Source of the DNA: an uncultured Lachnospiraceae bacterium
GTDB taxonomy: Bacteria; Bacillota; Clostridia; Lachnospirales; Lachnospiraceae
Direction: 5' to 3'
NCBI GenBank assembly: GCA_902766655.1
Contig: CACXEL010000265.1
Location: 1-6,023 of the forward strand
Length of the DNA: 6,023 bases
The notes below the pieces were generated by a model. It was not told the DNA's origin. It was given only the letters and a program-made list of their open reading frames with translations, and searched no databases. Positions 1-5,580 of this stretch are shown here, piece by piece. A program made the translations under genes and the position numbers. Positions within the stretch are counted from its first letter, which is position 1. Each line of letters opens with the position of its first letter.

Positions 1-16
1 CTCTATAAAGAGACGA

Positions 17-87
17 AGCGGGTGATGGGAATCGAACCCACGTGTCCAGCTTGGAAGGCTGGTGTTCTACCATTGAACTACACCCGC
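17..87 (-). tRNA. tRNA-Gly (anticodon UCC)
   Basis: Read on the minus strand, the sequence folds as a full cloverleaf. The 7-bp acceptor stem is GCGGGTG/CACCCGC. The D arm follows, then the anticodon stem CCAGC/GCTGG with loop CTTCCAA, giving anticodon TCC, then a T arm with GGTTCGATTC. The length of 71 nt including the discriminator base is normal for tRNA-Gly. The 3' CCA is not encoded, because the bases after the acceptor stem are TTCG, so it must be added by the CCA-adding enzyme. The gene lies 7 nt downstream of tRNA-Pro and is presumably cotranscribed with it. Confidence 0.97.
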
Positions 88-94
88 GAATAAA

Positions 95-169
95 TCGGGG
101 TGACAGGATTCGAACCTGCGGCTTCCTGCTCCCAAAGCAGGCGCTCTAGCCAAGCTGAGCCACACCCCG
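95..169 (-). tRNA. tRNA-Pro (anticodon UGG)
   Basis: On the minus strand this folds as a cloverleaf with acceptor stem CGGGGTG/CACCCCG and discriminator A. The D loop is AGCTTGGCTA. The anticodon stem CCTGC/GCAGG carries loop TTTGGGA, so the anticodon is TGG (Pro). The T loop is TTCGAAT. The D loop is one base longer than in the E. coli tRNA-Pro I compare it with, giving 75 nt without CCA, which is not encoded. It is the first gene after a consensus promoter, about 39 nt from the -10 box, and precedes tRNA-Gly. Confidence 0.97.
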
Positions 170-207
170 TCGCCTCGTACCACGATCTCTTCGAATCGCG
201 CTTAATC

Positions 208-236
208 ATTATATGAAACTGAGCAGGATTTGTCAA
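208..236 (-). promoter_or_regulatory. Consensus sigma-A promoter of the tRNA-Pro/tRNA-Gly operon
   Basis: On the minus strand TTGACA (231-236) and TATAAT (208-213) are both perfect matches to the vegetative consensus and are separated by exactly 17 nt. Transcription should start near position 201, about 30 nt before the tRNA-Pro 5' end. Such a strong promoter fits stable RNA genes. It lies about 50 bp past the inverted repeat that ends the preceding protein operon. Confidence 0.92.
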
Positions 237-286
237 CCGCTTTTTTTATAAATTTCGATTATCTCTTCGAGGCGGCTGGCGCGATC

Positions 287-364
287 GTTTTGAGAGGCAG
301 GGACGGACCTTCTTTATCAACAATCGAAGATTTCTGAAAAAAATCCGTCCCTGCCGCTCAAAAC
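287..364. repeat. Imperfect inverted repeat (21-bp arms) downstream of the phosphodiesterase gene
   Basis: Arms 287-307 and 344-364 are reverse complements with one mismatch in 21 positions (A295 against the complement of G356) and enclose a 36-nt loop. The right arm begins 7 nt after the phosphodiesterase stop codon, so the hairpin may end or protect that operon's transcript. There is no clear U-run after the stem, so it is not a textbook intrinsic terminator. The left arm contains CAGGGACGGACCTT (298-311), which matches CAGAGACGGACCTT at 3197-3210 in 13 of 14 positions. This suggests a dispersed palindromic repeat family. Confidence 0.8.
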
Positions 365-371
365 CAACCGG

Positions 372-878
372 TCAGAACCAGCCCCGCTTTTTCTTCCCGA
401 CGTATTTCACCTCCACCTCCGGCTTCTTCCCGCGCTCGAGCTTCACCAGCATGTAGCTTGGCTGGCGGCCGGGCTGGCGCGGGTAAGTCAGACTGCCGGG
501 GTTCAGGACGAGGCAGGCCGGATCGCTGTCGTCCACGACAGGCCTGTGGATATGCCCGTACATGACAATATCGTGCCCTTTGGACCTGGCAAAGTCCCTG
601 AGGTTGTCGTGGGAGCTGTAGACGCCATGGGTGTGACCGTGGGTCACCAGGATCCGGTGACCTTCCAGGGGGAGGGACACGTCGAACTTGAGGTCCGTGT
701 AGAAGTCGTTATTGCCCCGGACCATGAGGACCGGCGCCATGGTCATGTAGCGGATCTCGTCCTCGCTGCCCTCGATGTCCCCGCAGTGGATCATGTAGTC
801 GATGGGCTCTTCCTTTTTTACGATATCCCGAAGGAGGTCATCGTTTCCGTGAGTATCGCTCACCAATAGTATTTTCAT
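372..878 (-). CDS. yfcE: YfcE/MJ0936-family metallophosphoesterase (phosphodiesterase)
   Basis: This 168-residue cytosolic protein has all the metal-binding motifs of the small calcineurin-like phosphoesterases: D8-T-H10, G33-D34, G55-N-N-D58, T79-H80 and G108-H109-I-H111. Family members (E. coli YfcE, B. subtilis YsnB, MJ0936) bind two divalent metals, often Mn, and hydrolyse model phosphodiesters; the physiological substrate is not established. The length matches the family. The ATG at 876-878 has an AAGGAG ribosome binding site 4 nt upstream, and the gene starts 21 nt after the rdgB stop, so it should be the third gene of the operon. An rdgB-like gene next to this phosphoesterase also occurs in B. 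subtilis (ysnA-ysnB). The C-terminus is basic (KKKRGWF). The coding sequence ends 7 nt before a large inverted repeat. Confidence 0.93.
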   Translation of the reverse strand: MKILLVSDTHGNDDLLRDIVKKEEPIDYMIHCGDIEGSEDEIRYMTMAPVLMVRGNNDFYTDLKFDVSLPLEGHRILVTHGHTHGVYSSHDNLRDFARSKGHDIVMYGHIHRPVVDDSDPACLVLNPGSLTYPRQPGRQPSYMLVKLERGKKPEVEVKYVGKKKRGWF

Positions 879-899
879 ACCGCTCCTTGAAGGTCTGTT

Positions 900-1502
900 T
901 TACGCCTGGCTCTTCAGTCTCTCCGCAAGCTTCTCCCGCATGGCTCTCAGAGCCTTCCCACGGTGGCTGATGGCATTCTTCTCCTCCGGAGAGAGCTCAG
1001 CGGAATACTTTCCCTTCTCAGGCACGTAAAAGATGGGGTCATAGCCGAAGCCGTTCTCCCCTTTGGCCTCATAGCCGATCCTGCCCTCATAGGTCGCCTC
1101 GGTCACGTCCTCGGTCCCGTCCGGGTAGACGCAGGCGATGCTGCAGACGAAACGGGCGCTGCGCTGCTCATCCGGCACGCCGGAGAGGCGTTCAATGATG
1201 GCCGGGTTCTTGACGGTGTAGGGCGTGTCCTCTCCCATCCAGCGCGCGGAATAGATGCCCGGCTCGCCTCCCAGAGCGTCCACAACGAGCCCGGAATCGT
1301 CGGCCATCGTCACCTCGCCCGATGCCTTGCAGACGGCTCTTGCCTTGATGAGGGCGTTCTCAGCGAAGGTCTGGCCGTCCTCCACGATGTCGAGATCGAT
1401 GCCCGCCTCCTTCATGGAGACAACTTCAATGTCCAGGCCCGCCAGGATCTCGCGGATCTCCCTGAGCTTGTTCTTATTTCCCGTTGCGAAAATGATCTTC
1501 AT
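900..1502 (-). CDS. rdgB: RdgB/HAM1 XTP/dITP pyrophosphatase (non-canonical purine NTPase)
   Basis: This 200-residue protein is full length for the HAM1/RdgB family. Visible signatures are the nucleotide-binding N-terminus FATGNKNKLREI (5-16), VEDGQTFAENA (40-50), the catalytic DDSGL (68-72), GFGYDPIF (151-158) and SHRGKA (179-184). The family hydrolyses dITP, dHAPTP and XTP to monophosphates plus pyrophosphate, keeping deaminated purines out of DNA and RNA. The ATG (1500-1502) overlaps the TGA of the upstream methyltransferase gene as ATGA, a typical translational-coupling arrangement, and a GAGGAG motif lies a few bases upstream inside that gene. The stop is TAA. It is the middle gene of a three-gene housekeeping operon. 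Confidence 0.97.
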   Translation of the reverse strand: MKIIFATGNKNKLREIREILAGLDIEVVSMKEAGIDLDIVEDGQTFAENALIKARAVCKASGEVTMADDSGLVVDALGGEPGIYSARWMGEDTPYTVKNPAIIERLSGVPDEQRSARFVCSIACVYPDGTEDVTEATYEGRIGYEAKGENGFGYDPIFYVPEKGKYSAELSPEEKNAISHRGKALRAMREKLAERLKSQA

Positions 1503-2662
1503 CCTTCACTCCTCGCCGGACCCTTCCGCGGCGGCTTGGGTCCGATATATTCATAAATGTAGGTCTTCATCATGCCGTTGTAGATCTTGCGGTTCCTGGA
1601 GGGCTTGAGCCCGATGTCGTCGGGCGTCTTCTCGTAGGCCGAGATCACATACATGGACCAGGCATCGAGACCCCTGTAGGCTGCCCCCAGCTCCCCGTAG
1701 ATCTGCGGCAGGTTCTTCTTGTCCTCGATCCGCTCGCCGTAGGGCGGGTTGGTGATAATAAAGCCGTATTTTTTCGGATAGCTCAGGTCCTTCACTGCCC
1801 TCTTCTGGAAATGAATACCTCCCTCGACCCCCGCTGCCCTGGCGTTGTCCCGGGCGAACCGGACGGCCGACTCGTCAATGTCGTAGCCCTGGATATCGCT
1901 GTCAGGGTCCTCGATGATCTCCTGGCGGGCCATTTTCCGGGCCAGATCGAAATCCTTCTGCGTGACGGGGCCGGTCCAGGTCTCAGCGAGGAAGGGGCGC
2001 TTGATGCCTGGCGCGATGTGCCTGGCCATCATGGCAGCCTCGATGGGGATCGTGCCGGACCCGCAGAAGGGATCCACCAGGATCCGGCCGCGGCGCCAGG
2101 GCGTCAGCTGGATGAGGCCGGCCGCCAGTGTCTCGGAGATGGGGGCGAGGACCGGCGATACCCGGTAGCCGCGCTTGTGGAGGGAGCTGCCGCTGGTGTC
2201 CAGACCGACCGTGACGCGGTCCTTCCTGATGGACACACGGACCGGGTAGGAGGCACCTGTCTCGGGCAGCCACTCCAGGCCGTAGGCAGCGCCCAGACGG
2301 GTCGCGATGGCCTTCTTCATGATCCGCTGGATGTCCGAGGGCGAGAAGAGGGCGCTCCGGATGGAGGACGCCTTGGTGACCCAGCACTTGCCGTCCCGGG
2401 GAATGAACTCCTCCCAGGGCAAGTCCCGCGTCCCCTCAAACAGGGCGTCAAAGGTCTCGGCCTTGAATTCGCCGACGCACAGGAGGATCCGCTCGGCCGT
2501 CCTCAGGAAGACGTTGGCCTGGGCAGCCGCCTCGGGGCCGCCCCTGAAGAATACGCGGCCGTCCTCTACGGCAGTCACGTCCAGGCCGATATTCTGAATC
2601 TCACGCTTTAAGACCGCCTCCAGACCGAAATGGCAGGGCGCAATGTAGGTGAAGGACGTCAT
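1499..2662 (-). CDS. THUMP-domain class I SAM-dependent RNA methyltransferase (RlmL N-terminal/YpsC type)
   Basis: The product has 387 residues. The N-terminal part (about 1-160) fits the ferredoxin-like plus THUMP RNA-binding region of the COG0116 family, including VRVSIRKDRVTVGLDTSG and the conserved LHKRGYR (161-167). The C-terminal Rossmann methyltransferase domain shows motif I DPFCGSGTIPIEAA (197-210), an acidic SAM-ribose motif GYDIDESAV (259-267) and the N6/N2-type catalytic motif TNPPYGER (304-311). The closest characterised relatives methylate guanine N2 in 23S rRNA (RlmL, m2G2445), so a cytosolic 23S rRNA modification role is likely but inferred. The ATG at 2660-2662 has AAGGAG 7 nt upstream. 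It is the first gene of the operon and overlaps rdgB by 4 nt. The basic, proline-rich tail (PKPPRKGPARSEG) is a lineage-variable end. Confidence 0.93.
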   Translation of the reverse strand: MTSFTYIAPCHFGLEAVLKREIQNIGLDVTAVEDGRVFFRGGPEAAAQANVFLRTAERILLCVGEFKAETFDALFEGTRDLPWEEFIPRDGKCWVTKASSIRSALFSPSDIQRIMKKAIATRLGAAYGLEWLPETGASYPVRVSIRKDRVTVGLDTSGSSLHKRGYRVSPVLAPISETLAAGLIQLTPWRRGRILVDPFCGSGTIPIEAAMMARHIAPGIKRPFLAETWTGPVTQKDFDLARKMARQEIIEDPDSDIQGYDIDESAVRFARDNARAAGVEGGIHFQKRAVKDLSYPKKYGFIITNPPYGERIEDKKNLPQIYGELGAAYRGLDAWSMYVISAYEKTPDDIGLKPSRNRKIYNGMMKTYIYEYIGPKPPRKGPARSEG

Positions 2663-2676
2663 AATTGTACTCCTTG

Positions 2677-2740
2677 TCAGGCACAGCAGACAACTTTTGT
2701 TAAAATTCTTTTAAAGAATTGTTGCATTTTTCAGGCACAG
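2677..2740. promoter_or_regulatory. Operator-like palindrome flanked by a 10-bp direct repeat, upstream of the methyltransferase operon
   Basis: AATTCTTT-T-AAAGAATT (2704-2720) is a perfect 8-bp inverted repeat around one central base. It is bracketed by two exact copies of TCAGGCACAG at 2677-2686 and 2731-2740. The right copy lies between the -35-like and -10-like boxes of a plus-strand promoter candidate, and the whole array lies in the 5' leader of the minus-strand methyltransferase gene. It could be a repressor site, but no regulator is identifiable and chance cannot be excluded. Confidence 0.35.
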
Positions 2741-2750
2741 GTTATATAAT
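2722..2750 (+). promoter_or_regulatory. Candidate plus-strand sigma-A promoter
   Basis: TTGCAT (2722-2727) and a perfect TATAAT (2745-2750) are separated by 17 nt on the plus strand. Transcription would start near 2757 and run away from the methyltransferase operon into a stretch with hairpins but no credible protein gene. It would therefore make either a short noncoding RNA or an antisense transcript toward the pilus cluster. The boxes are good, but this AT-rich intergenic DNA makes chance matches likely. Confidence 0.4.
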
Positions 2751-2756
2751 AACTCA

Positions 2757-3050
2757 CGTAAAAGGAATTTACCCTTCAAACGATTCTTTTTACAGTAATA
2801 ACCCCTTATTAATTATTTATACTCCCCAGAGACGGCATCGGAAGCTCCCCTTCCGGTGCCGTTTCGCATGTCCGGAAAAGCCTGACGCACTCCTGAGCGG
2901 GGTCTTTCGCAAAGACGGAGCCTGCTCACAGCCCGCCTTATTAGTATTATAATATCATTTTCGCTCCGATGAACGCAAGATGGGATAAATCCCAAAGTGG
3001 CGGTGGAAAGCTGTCAAAAACGGTTGATTATGACGAATCCACCAGGGAGG
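2757..3050. other. Gene-free intergenic stretch with several hairpins; possible structured RNA or leader
   Basis: No reading frame here resembles a protein; two open frames of 60-77 codons give unrecognisable sequence. Visible secondary structure includes ACGGCATCGGAAG/CTTCCGGTGCCGT (2832-2844/2850-2862, one G-U pair, 5-nt loop). There is also GTCTTT/AAAGAC (2902-2907/2911-2916, loop CGC) nested in TGAGC/GCTCA (2894-2898/2924-2928). Further on are TGGGA/TCCCA (2981-2985/2990-2994, loop TAAA) and GGTGGA/TCCACC (3002-3007/3038-3043) with an inner GTCA/TGAC. These folds could belong to a plus-strand RNA or to the long leader of the minus-strand operon. I could not match the sequence to a known riboswitch, T-box, 6S or SRP consensus. 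Confidence 0.4.
2949..2978 (-). promoter_or_regulatory. Weak candidate promoter for the methyltransferase-rdgB-yfcE operon
   Basis: On the minus strand an extended -10 box, TGA-TATTAT (2949-2957), lies 18 nt from TTGCGT (2973-2978), which matches the -35 consensus only at TTG. Starting here, the operon would have a leader of about 280 nt containing the hairpins at 2894-2928 and 2832-2862. The same AT-rich core also reads TATAAT on the plus strand (2948-2953), with CTCACA 17 nt upstream, so the direction is uncertain. Confidence 0.25.
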
Positions 3051-3102
3051 AAAAGAAAAACACATCACCCTGATAACGGCTGGACGACCGTGATCAGGGT
3101 GA
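3051..3102 (-). terminator. Probable intrinsic terminator of the pilus/sortase operon
   Basis: On the minus strand TCACCCTGAT (3093-3102) pairs perfectly with ATCAGGGTGA (3065-3074). An additional ACGG/CCGT pair lies inside, past a one-base mismatch, with an 8-nt loop. The stem is followed by TGTGTTTTTCTTTT, a U-rich tract at 3051-3064. This is the orientation expected for a transcript coming from the sortase genes. It lies about 150 nt past the stop codon of the last sortase. The plus strand has no U-run after the same stem. Confidence 0.65.
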
Positions 3103-3115
3103 CGCACGTGAAGGG

Positions 3116-3143
3116 ACATATATTTAGATAACTAAATATATGT
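3116..3143. repeat. AT-rich perfect hairpin (12-bp arms, ATAA loop)
   Basis: ACATATATTTAG (3116-3127) and CTAAATATATGT (3132-3143) are exact reverse complements around ATAA. It lies between the 42-bp palindrome and the GC-rich terminator. As RNA it would be a weak A-U hairpin; as DNA it could be an operator or just an AT-rich spacer. No function can be assigned. Confidence 0.5.
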
Positions 3144-3179
3144 AAAGTATAGTTTAAATATCGCATGCAGTCAAGGCCA

Positions 3180-3268
3180 GGAAGAGGGGTGAGAATCAGA
3201 GACGGACCTTATTCTCAAAAAAATAATTTTTGAGAATAAGGTCCGTCTCTGATTCTCACCCCTCTTCC
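3180..3268. repeat. Perfect 42-bp inverted repeat with 5-nt loop, overlapping the sortase 3' end
   Basis: Arms 3180-3221 and 3227-3268 are exact reverse complements separated by AATAA. The right arm contains the sortase stop codon (3256-3258) and its last three codons (Glu-Glu-Gly). Each arm also holds its own small inverted repeat, TGAGAAT and ATTCTCA, around CAGAGACGGACCTT, so each arm could fold alone or the two could form one very long stem. The core resembles the repeat at 287-364. It may act as a transcript 3'-end structure, but its length and perfection suggest recent origin as a palindromic repeat element. Confidence 0.95.
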
Positions 3269-3948
3269 GCTCTCACACACCTGACCGCGCACCGGGTCTG
3301 GCCGCCGGTATTGCAGGTGAACAAGGTCAGGTCCCAGTCGCGGGTGCTGTCCGAATTGTTGTCATTTTCCACCATCTCCGCCACGGAATAGGGCTGAAGA
3401 GTCTCTCGGTTGCTGACGATGTAATGGAACTGAACGCCGTCCATGGTCGTAAAATAGACATTCGTGCCAATAGCCACCCACTTGAGCGGGCTGAAATGGC
3501 TCGGGTAGTTGTGGCCGGCGATGACCAGATCGTTGTTGTAGGGCGTGCCGGAGTAACGGCAGGGGCTGGTCCGGAGACGCTCATAGTTCCAGTCGGCCAT
3601 GACCGGGAGGGAGATGCCCAGGTCAGGCACGTCCAGAATGCCTATGTACGGATAGCCGTCAACCACGTAGGTGTAGGATTCCATCGGGGGCTCTTCACCG
3701 GGGAGGAGGCTGTCCTCCGTGATTCCGGTCAGAACGGCCGGATCCGTAACAGAATCTGACGCCCCTTCTCCATCCGCTTCCTGTGCTTCCTCTGCTCCGA
3801 TGTGCGCGGCGAGCTCCTCCCGCACACTGTCCGCGGCCTCACCGGCCCGGCGGGAATCGTACATGTTCCAGAAGGTAAGGAGAAAGGCTCCGGCCACCAG
3901 GAGCAGGCCTGACAGTATGAACAGATTTCCGATTTTTCTCTTCTTCAT
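3256..3948 (-). CDS. Sortase-family transpeptidase (second sortase of the pilus cluster, class uncertain)
   Basis: The 230-residue protein starts with a basic tail and one membrane segment (about 8-28). An acidic, Ala/Glu/Asp-rich linker follows (about 35-90), then an extracytoplasmic sortase domain from YIGILDVPDLGISLPV (101-116) onward. Catalytic residues are H146 in IAGHNYPSHF, C212 in LTLFTCNTGG and R219 in TRCAVRC, placed as in the RLLVRG motif of class C sortases. The membrane anchor is N-terminal only, so it lacks the C-terminal anchor of typical class C enzymes. It may attach the finished pilus or surface proteins to peptidoglycan, which is an inference from context. Extra cysteines (130, 220, 224) near the active site are unusual. 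The start is the only reasonable ATG, but its ribosome site (GGGAAA, very close) is weak. The last three codons and stop lie inside a 42-bp palindrome. Confidence 0.9.
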   Translation of the reverse strand: MKKRKIGNLFILSGLLLVAGAFLLTFWNMYDSRRAGEAADSVREELAAHIGAEEAQEADGEGASDSVTDPAVLTGITEDSLLPGEEPPMESYTYVVDGYPYIGILDVPDLGISLPVMADWNYERLRTSPCRYSGTPYNNDLVIAGHNYPSHFSPLKWVAIGTNVYFTTMDGVQFHYIVSNRETLQPYSVAEMVENDNNSDSTRDWDLTLFTCNTGGQTRCAVRCVRAEEG

Positions 3949-3977
3949 TTTCCCGTTTCAGCACTGCTTAACAGGAA

Positions 3978-4030
3978 GGGAAGAGCCTTTTTCCCAATAA
4001 TCCTGAATTCTTGAGAAAAAGGACCTTCCC
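3978..4030. repeat. Imperfect inverted repeat (18-nt arms) after the sortase-pilin fusion gene
   Basis: Arms 3978-3995 and 4013-4030 pair at 15 of 18 positions around a 17-nt loop, beginning 10 nt past the fusion gene's stop codon. On the minus strand the right arm reads GGGAAGGTCCTTTTTCTC. GGTCCTTTTTCTCAA (from 4011-4025) matches GGACCTTATTCTCAA (3204-3218) at 13 of 15 positions, linking it to the larger palindrome. It could attenuate transcription into the second sortase gene, or protect the upstream mRNA. No terminal U-run follows the stem. Confidence 0.65.
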
Positions 4031-4040
4031 GTCAAACAGC

Positions 4041-5564
4041 TCAGTCATTTTTCCTTAAGACCACGCCGATCACCAGACACCCGATACCGGCCGCCGCCAG
4101 GACCCAGACCGGCCACCAGAGCTGCCCTGTCTGCGGAAGTCTGGGCGCGAGGGTCGGCGTCGGAGTCGGCTTCCTCGTTGGTGTAGGCATCACCTCTGTC
4201 CCGGGCTTCGGCGTCGCATCCACCTTATAGACGTAATTGCCATGAAGGTCCCGCTGCGGAACCGTCACCAGGAAGGGTTTGATGGCGCTGTACCCGTCTT
4301 TCGCCTCCTTCTGAACGATCAGGTAGAGACCGAGCGGGAGGTCCTTCTCCCGGACAAGACCAGTCGCCCCGACCGGCAGCGTCTTTCCGGAAATGCCTTG
4401 GCTCTCCGCATATTTGGCGAGCCGGGCCGCCATCCCCGCATCCAGCTTCCTGTCCGAGGAATAGTCTTCGCCCGCCTCCTTAAAATCCGTCCCGGAGGCA
4501 TCCAGGGCATAGCCGCCCTCCTCCTTCTCGACCGCGTCCGCGATCTTGTACAGGACCAGGGAGCCACCGCCGACCGGCAGCCCCGTGGTGGCACTCCTGA
4601 TCGTCACGCTGATCTCCCCGGTCCTTGAGAAATCGATCGTATCGAAGGCCCATACCGGGTTTGGCGCCATGAGAATGAGCACCAGCATAAGGAGCAGCCC
4701 CTTCTGCAGGAGATATTTCCGTGCCAGCCTGCTGCCCCTGCCGCGCTTCCTGCTGCCGGTCGATGCGAAAGCAGCGATGAAGAGGAGAACAAGGGCGGGC
4801 ACCGCGATCCAGGGGGCAATATAGATGGGATCGATCTGCAGGGCATCCGCAATGACCGCTGCCTCCCCGCCGGCGTTGGCGATCCGATGTCCGCGGACCA
4901 GGAGGCGATGGGTATTGATGCCGTAGGGCGTGCAGGTAACCAGCGTGCAATAGTCCTTCCCCTTGACGATGTTCAGTTCAGAGAGATCATAGGGCTCCAC
5001 GATCCGGATCCTGTCGGCCTCATAGGTGAGGGTCTCGTTCAGTACATGGATCGTCCAGGTATCACCCAGGACCAGCTTGTCCAGGTCCGTAAAGAGTCTG
5101 GCGGAAGGCAGGCCCCGGTGACCTGACAGGATCGAATGCGTATCCTCGCCGCCTACCGGCAGGGAGGATCCTTCGATATGCCCGATGGACGTCTGCAGGA
5201 CAGTGTCGCTGGTACCGTGATAGACCGGCAGCCGGACGCCGATCTTCGGAATATCCAGGTAGCCCATGACGCCCGTTCCCGCCACATTCAGCTCGGCGTC
5301 GTAGGCATCCGCCTGCGCATCCGTCATATTCCAGAGAACGCCCTGTTTGGCCAACGCCGCATTGTAGTCCTCCGCGGACGCGATCGCCTTCTCGTACTCT
5401 TCCGTCGGAAGCTTCGATATATCCGATGCGTACGTCATGATGGCCCGCGACTGGTGGAAGGAATTCCAGTAGTCGGAGAAGGTGGGATAGATCAGAAGCC
5501 CCACTCCGATGAAAAAGGCCATGACCAGAAGGACCGTGACCATATTCTTTTTAAACCAGTTCAT
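4041..5564 (-). CDS. Fusion of class C sortase and LPQTG-anchored pilin-like protein
   Basis: One 507-codon frame encodes two pilus components. Residues 1-283 form a class C sortase: membrane segment 8-26, GYLDIPKIGVRLPVYHGTS (101-119), H149 in SGHRGLP, C211 in TLVTCTPYGINTHR, R220, and a second membrane segment 249-267. A basic cytosolic linker (271-283) leads to a signal-peptide-like segment (about 284-306, ending VWA), then a pilin-like domain (307-455), a Pro/Thr-rich wall spacer (459-475), LPQTG (476-480), membrane segment 483-502 and RKND. The pilin half has GLYLIVQKEAKDGY and PFLVTVP, like small LPXTG pilins often encoded next to srtC. The start at 5564 has GGAG 6 nt upstream. ATG at 5576 is an alternative; the frame extends to 5690 but through terminator hairpins. 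The sortase presumably polymerises pilin, and the C-terminal half may be a basal or minor subunit. Confidence 0.88.
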   Translation of the reverse strand: MNWFKKNMVTVLLVMAFFIGVGLLIYPTFSDYWNSFHQSRAIMTYASDISKLPTEEYEKAIASAEDYNAALAKQGVLWNMTDAQADAYDAELNVAGTGVMGYLDIPKIGVRLPVYHGTSDTVLQTSIGHIEGSSLPVGGEDTHSILSGHRGLPSARLFTDLDKLVLGDTWTIHVLNETLTYEADRIRIVEPYDLSELNIVKGKDYCTLVTCTPYGINTHRLLVRGHRIANAGGEAAVIADALQIDPIYIAPWIAVPALVLLFIAAFASTGSRKRGRGSRLARKYLLQKGLLLMLVLILMAPNPVWAFDTIDFSRTGEISVTIRSATTGLPVGGGSLVLYKIADAVEKEEGGYALDASGTDFKEAGEDYSSDRKLDAGMAARLAKYAESQGISGKTLPVGATGLVREKDLPLGLYLIVQKEAKDGYSAIKPFLVTVPQRDLHGNYVYKVDATPKPGTEVMPTPTRKPTPTPTLAPRLPQTGQLWWPVWVLAAAGIGCLVIGVVLRKND

Positions 5565-5580
5565 GAATCGCTCCATGTGT

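Noticed and set aside
1811..2611. Long plus-strand open frame (about 266 codons) opposite the methyltransferase gene
   Set aside because: It is antisense to a gene with complete THUMP and methyltransferase motifs, its product has no recognisable domain and is low in hydrophobic pattern; it is explained by GC-rich codon shadowing.
2719..2952. Plus-strand 77-codon and minus-strand 60-codon open frames in the intergenic region
   Set aside because: No ribosome binding site or family-like sequence; the translated sequences run through hairpin arms and look random.
2960..3050. Known riboswitch (c-di-GMP, cobalamin, SAM or similar)
   Set aside because: Phrases such as GAACGCAAG and GGTGGA look riboswitch-like, but the conserved cores of these classes are absent and no matching regulated gene follows on the plus strand.
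3051..3102. Terminator acting on the plus strand
   Set aside because: After the stem the plus strand reads CGCACGTG with no U-run; the U-rich tract exists only on the minus strand.
3180..3268. CRISPR or tandem repeat array
   Set aside because: There are only two copies, in inverted not direct orientation, with a 5-nt loop and no spacers.
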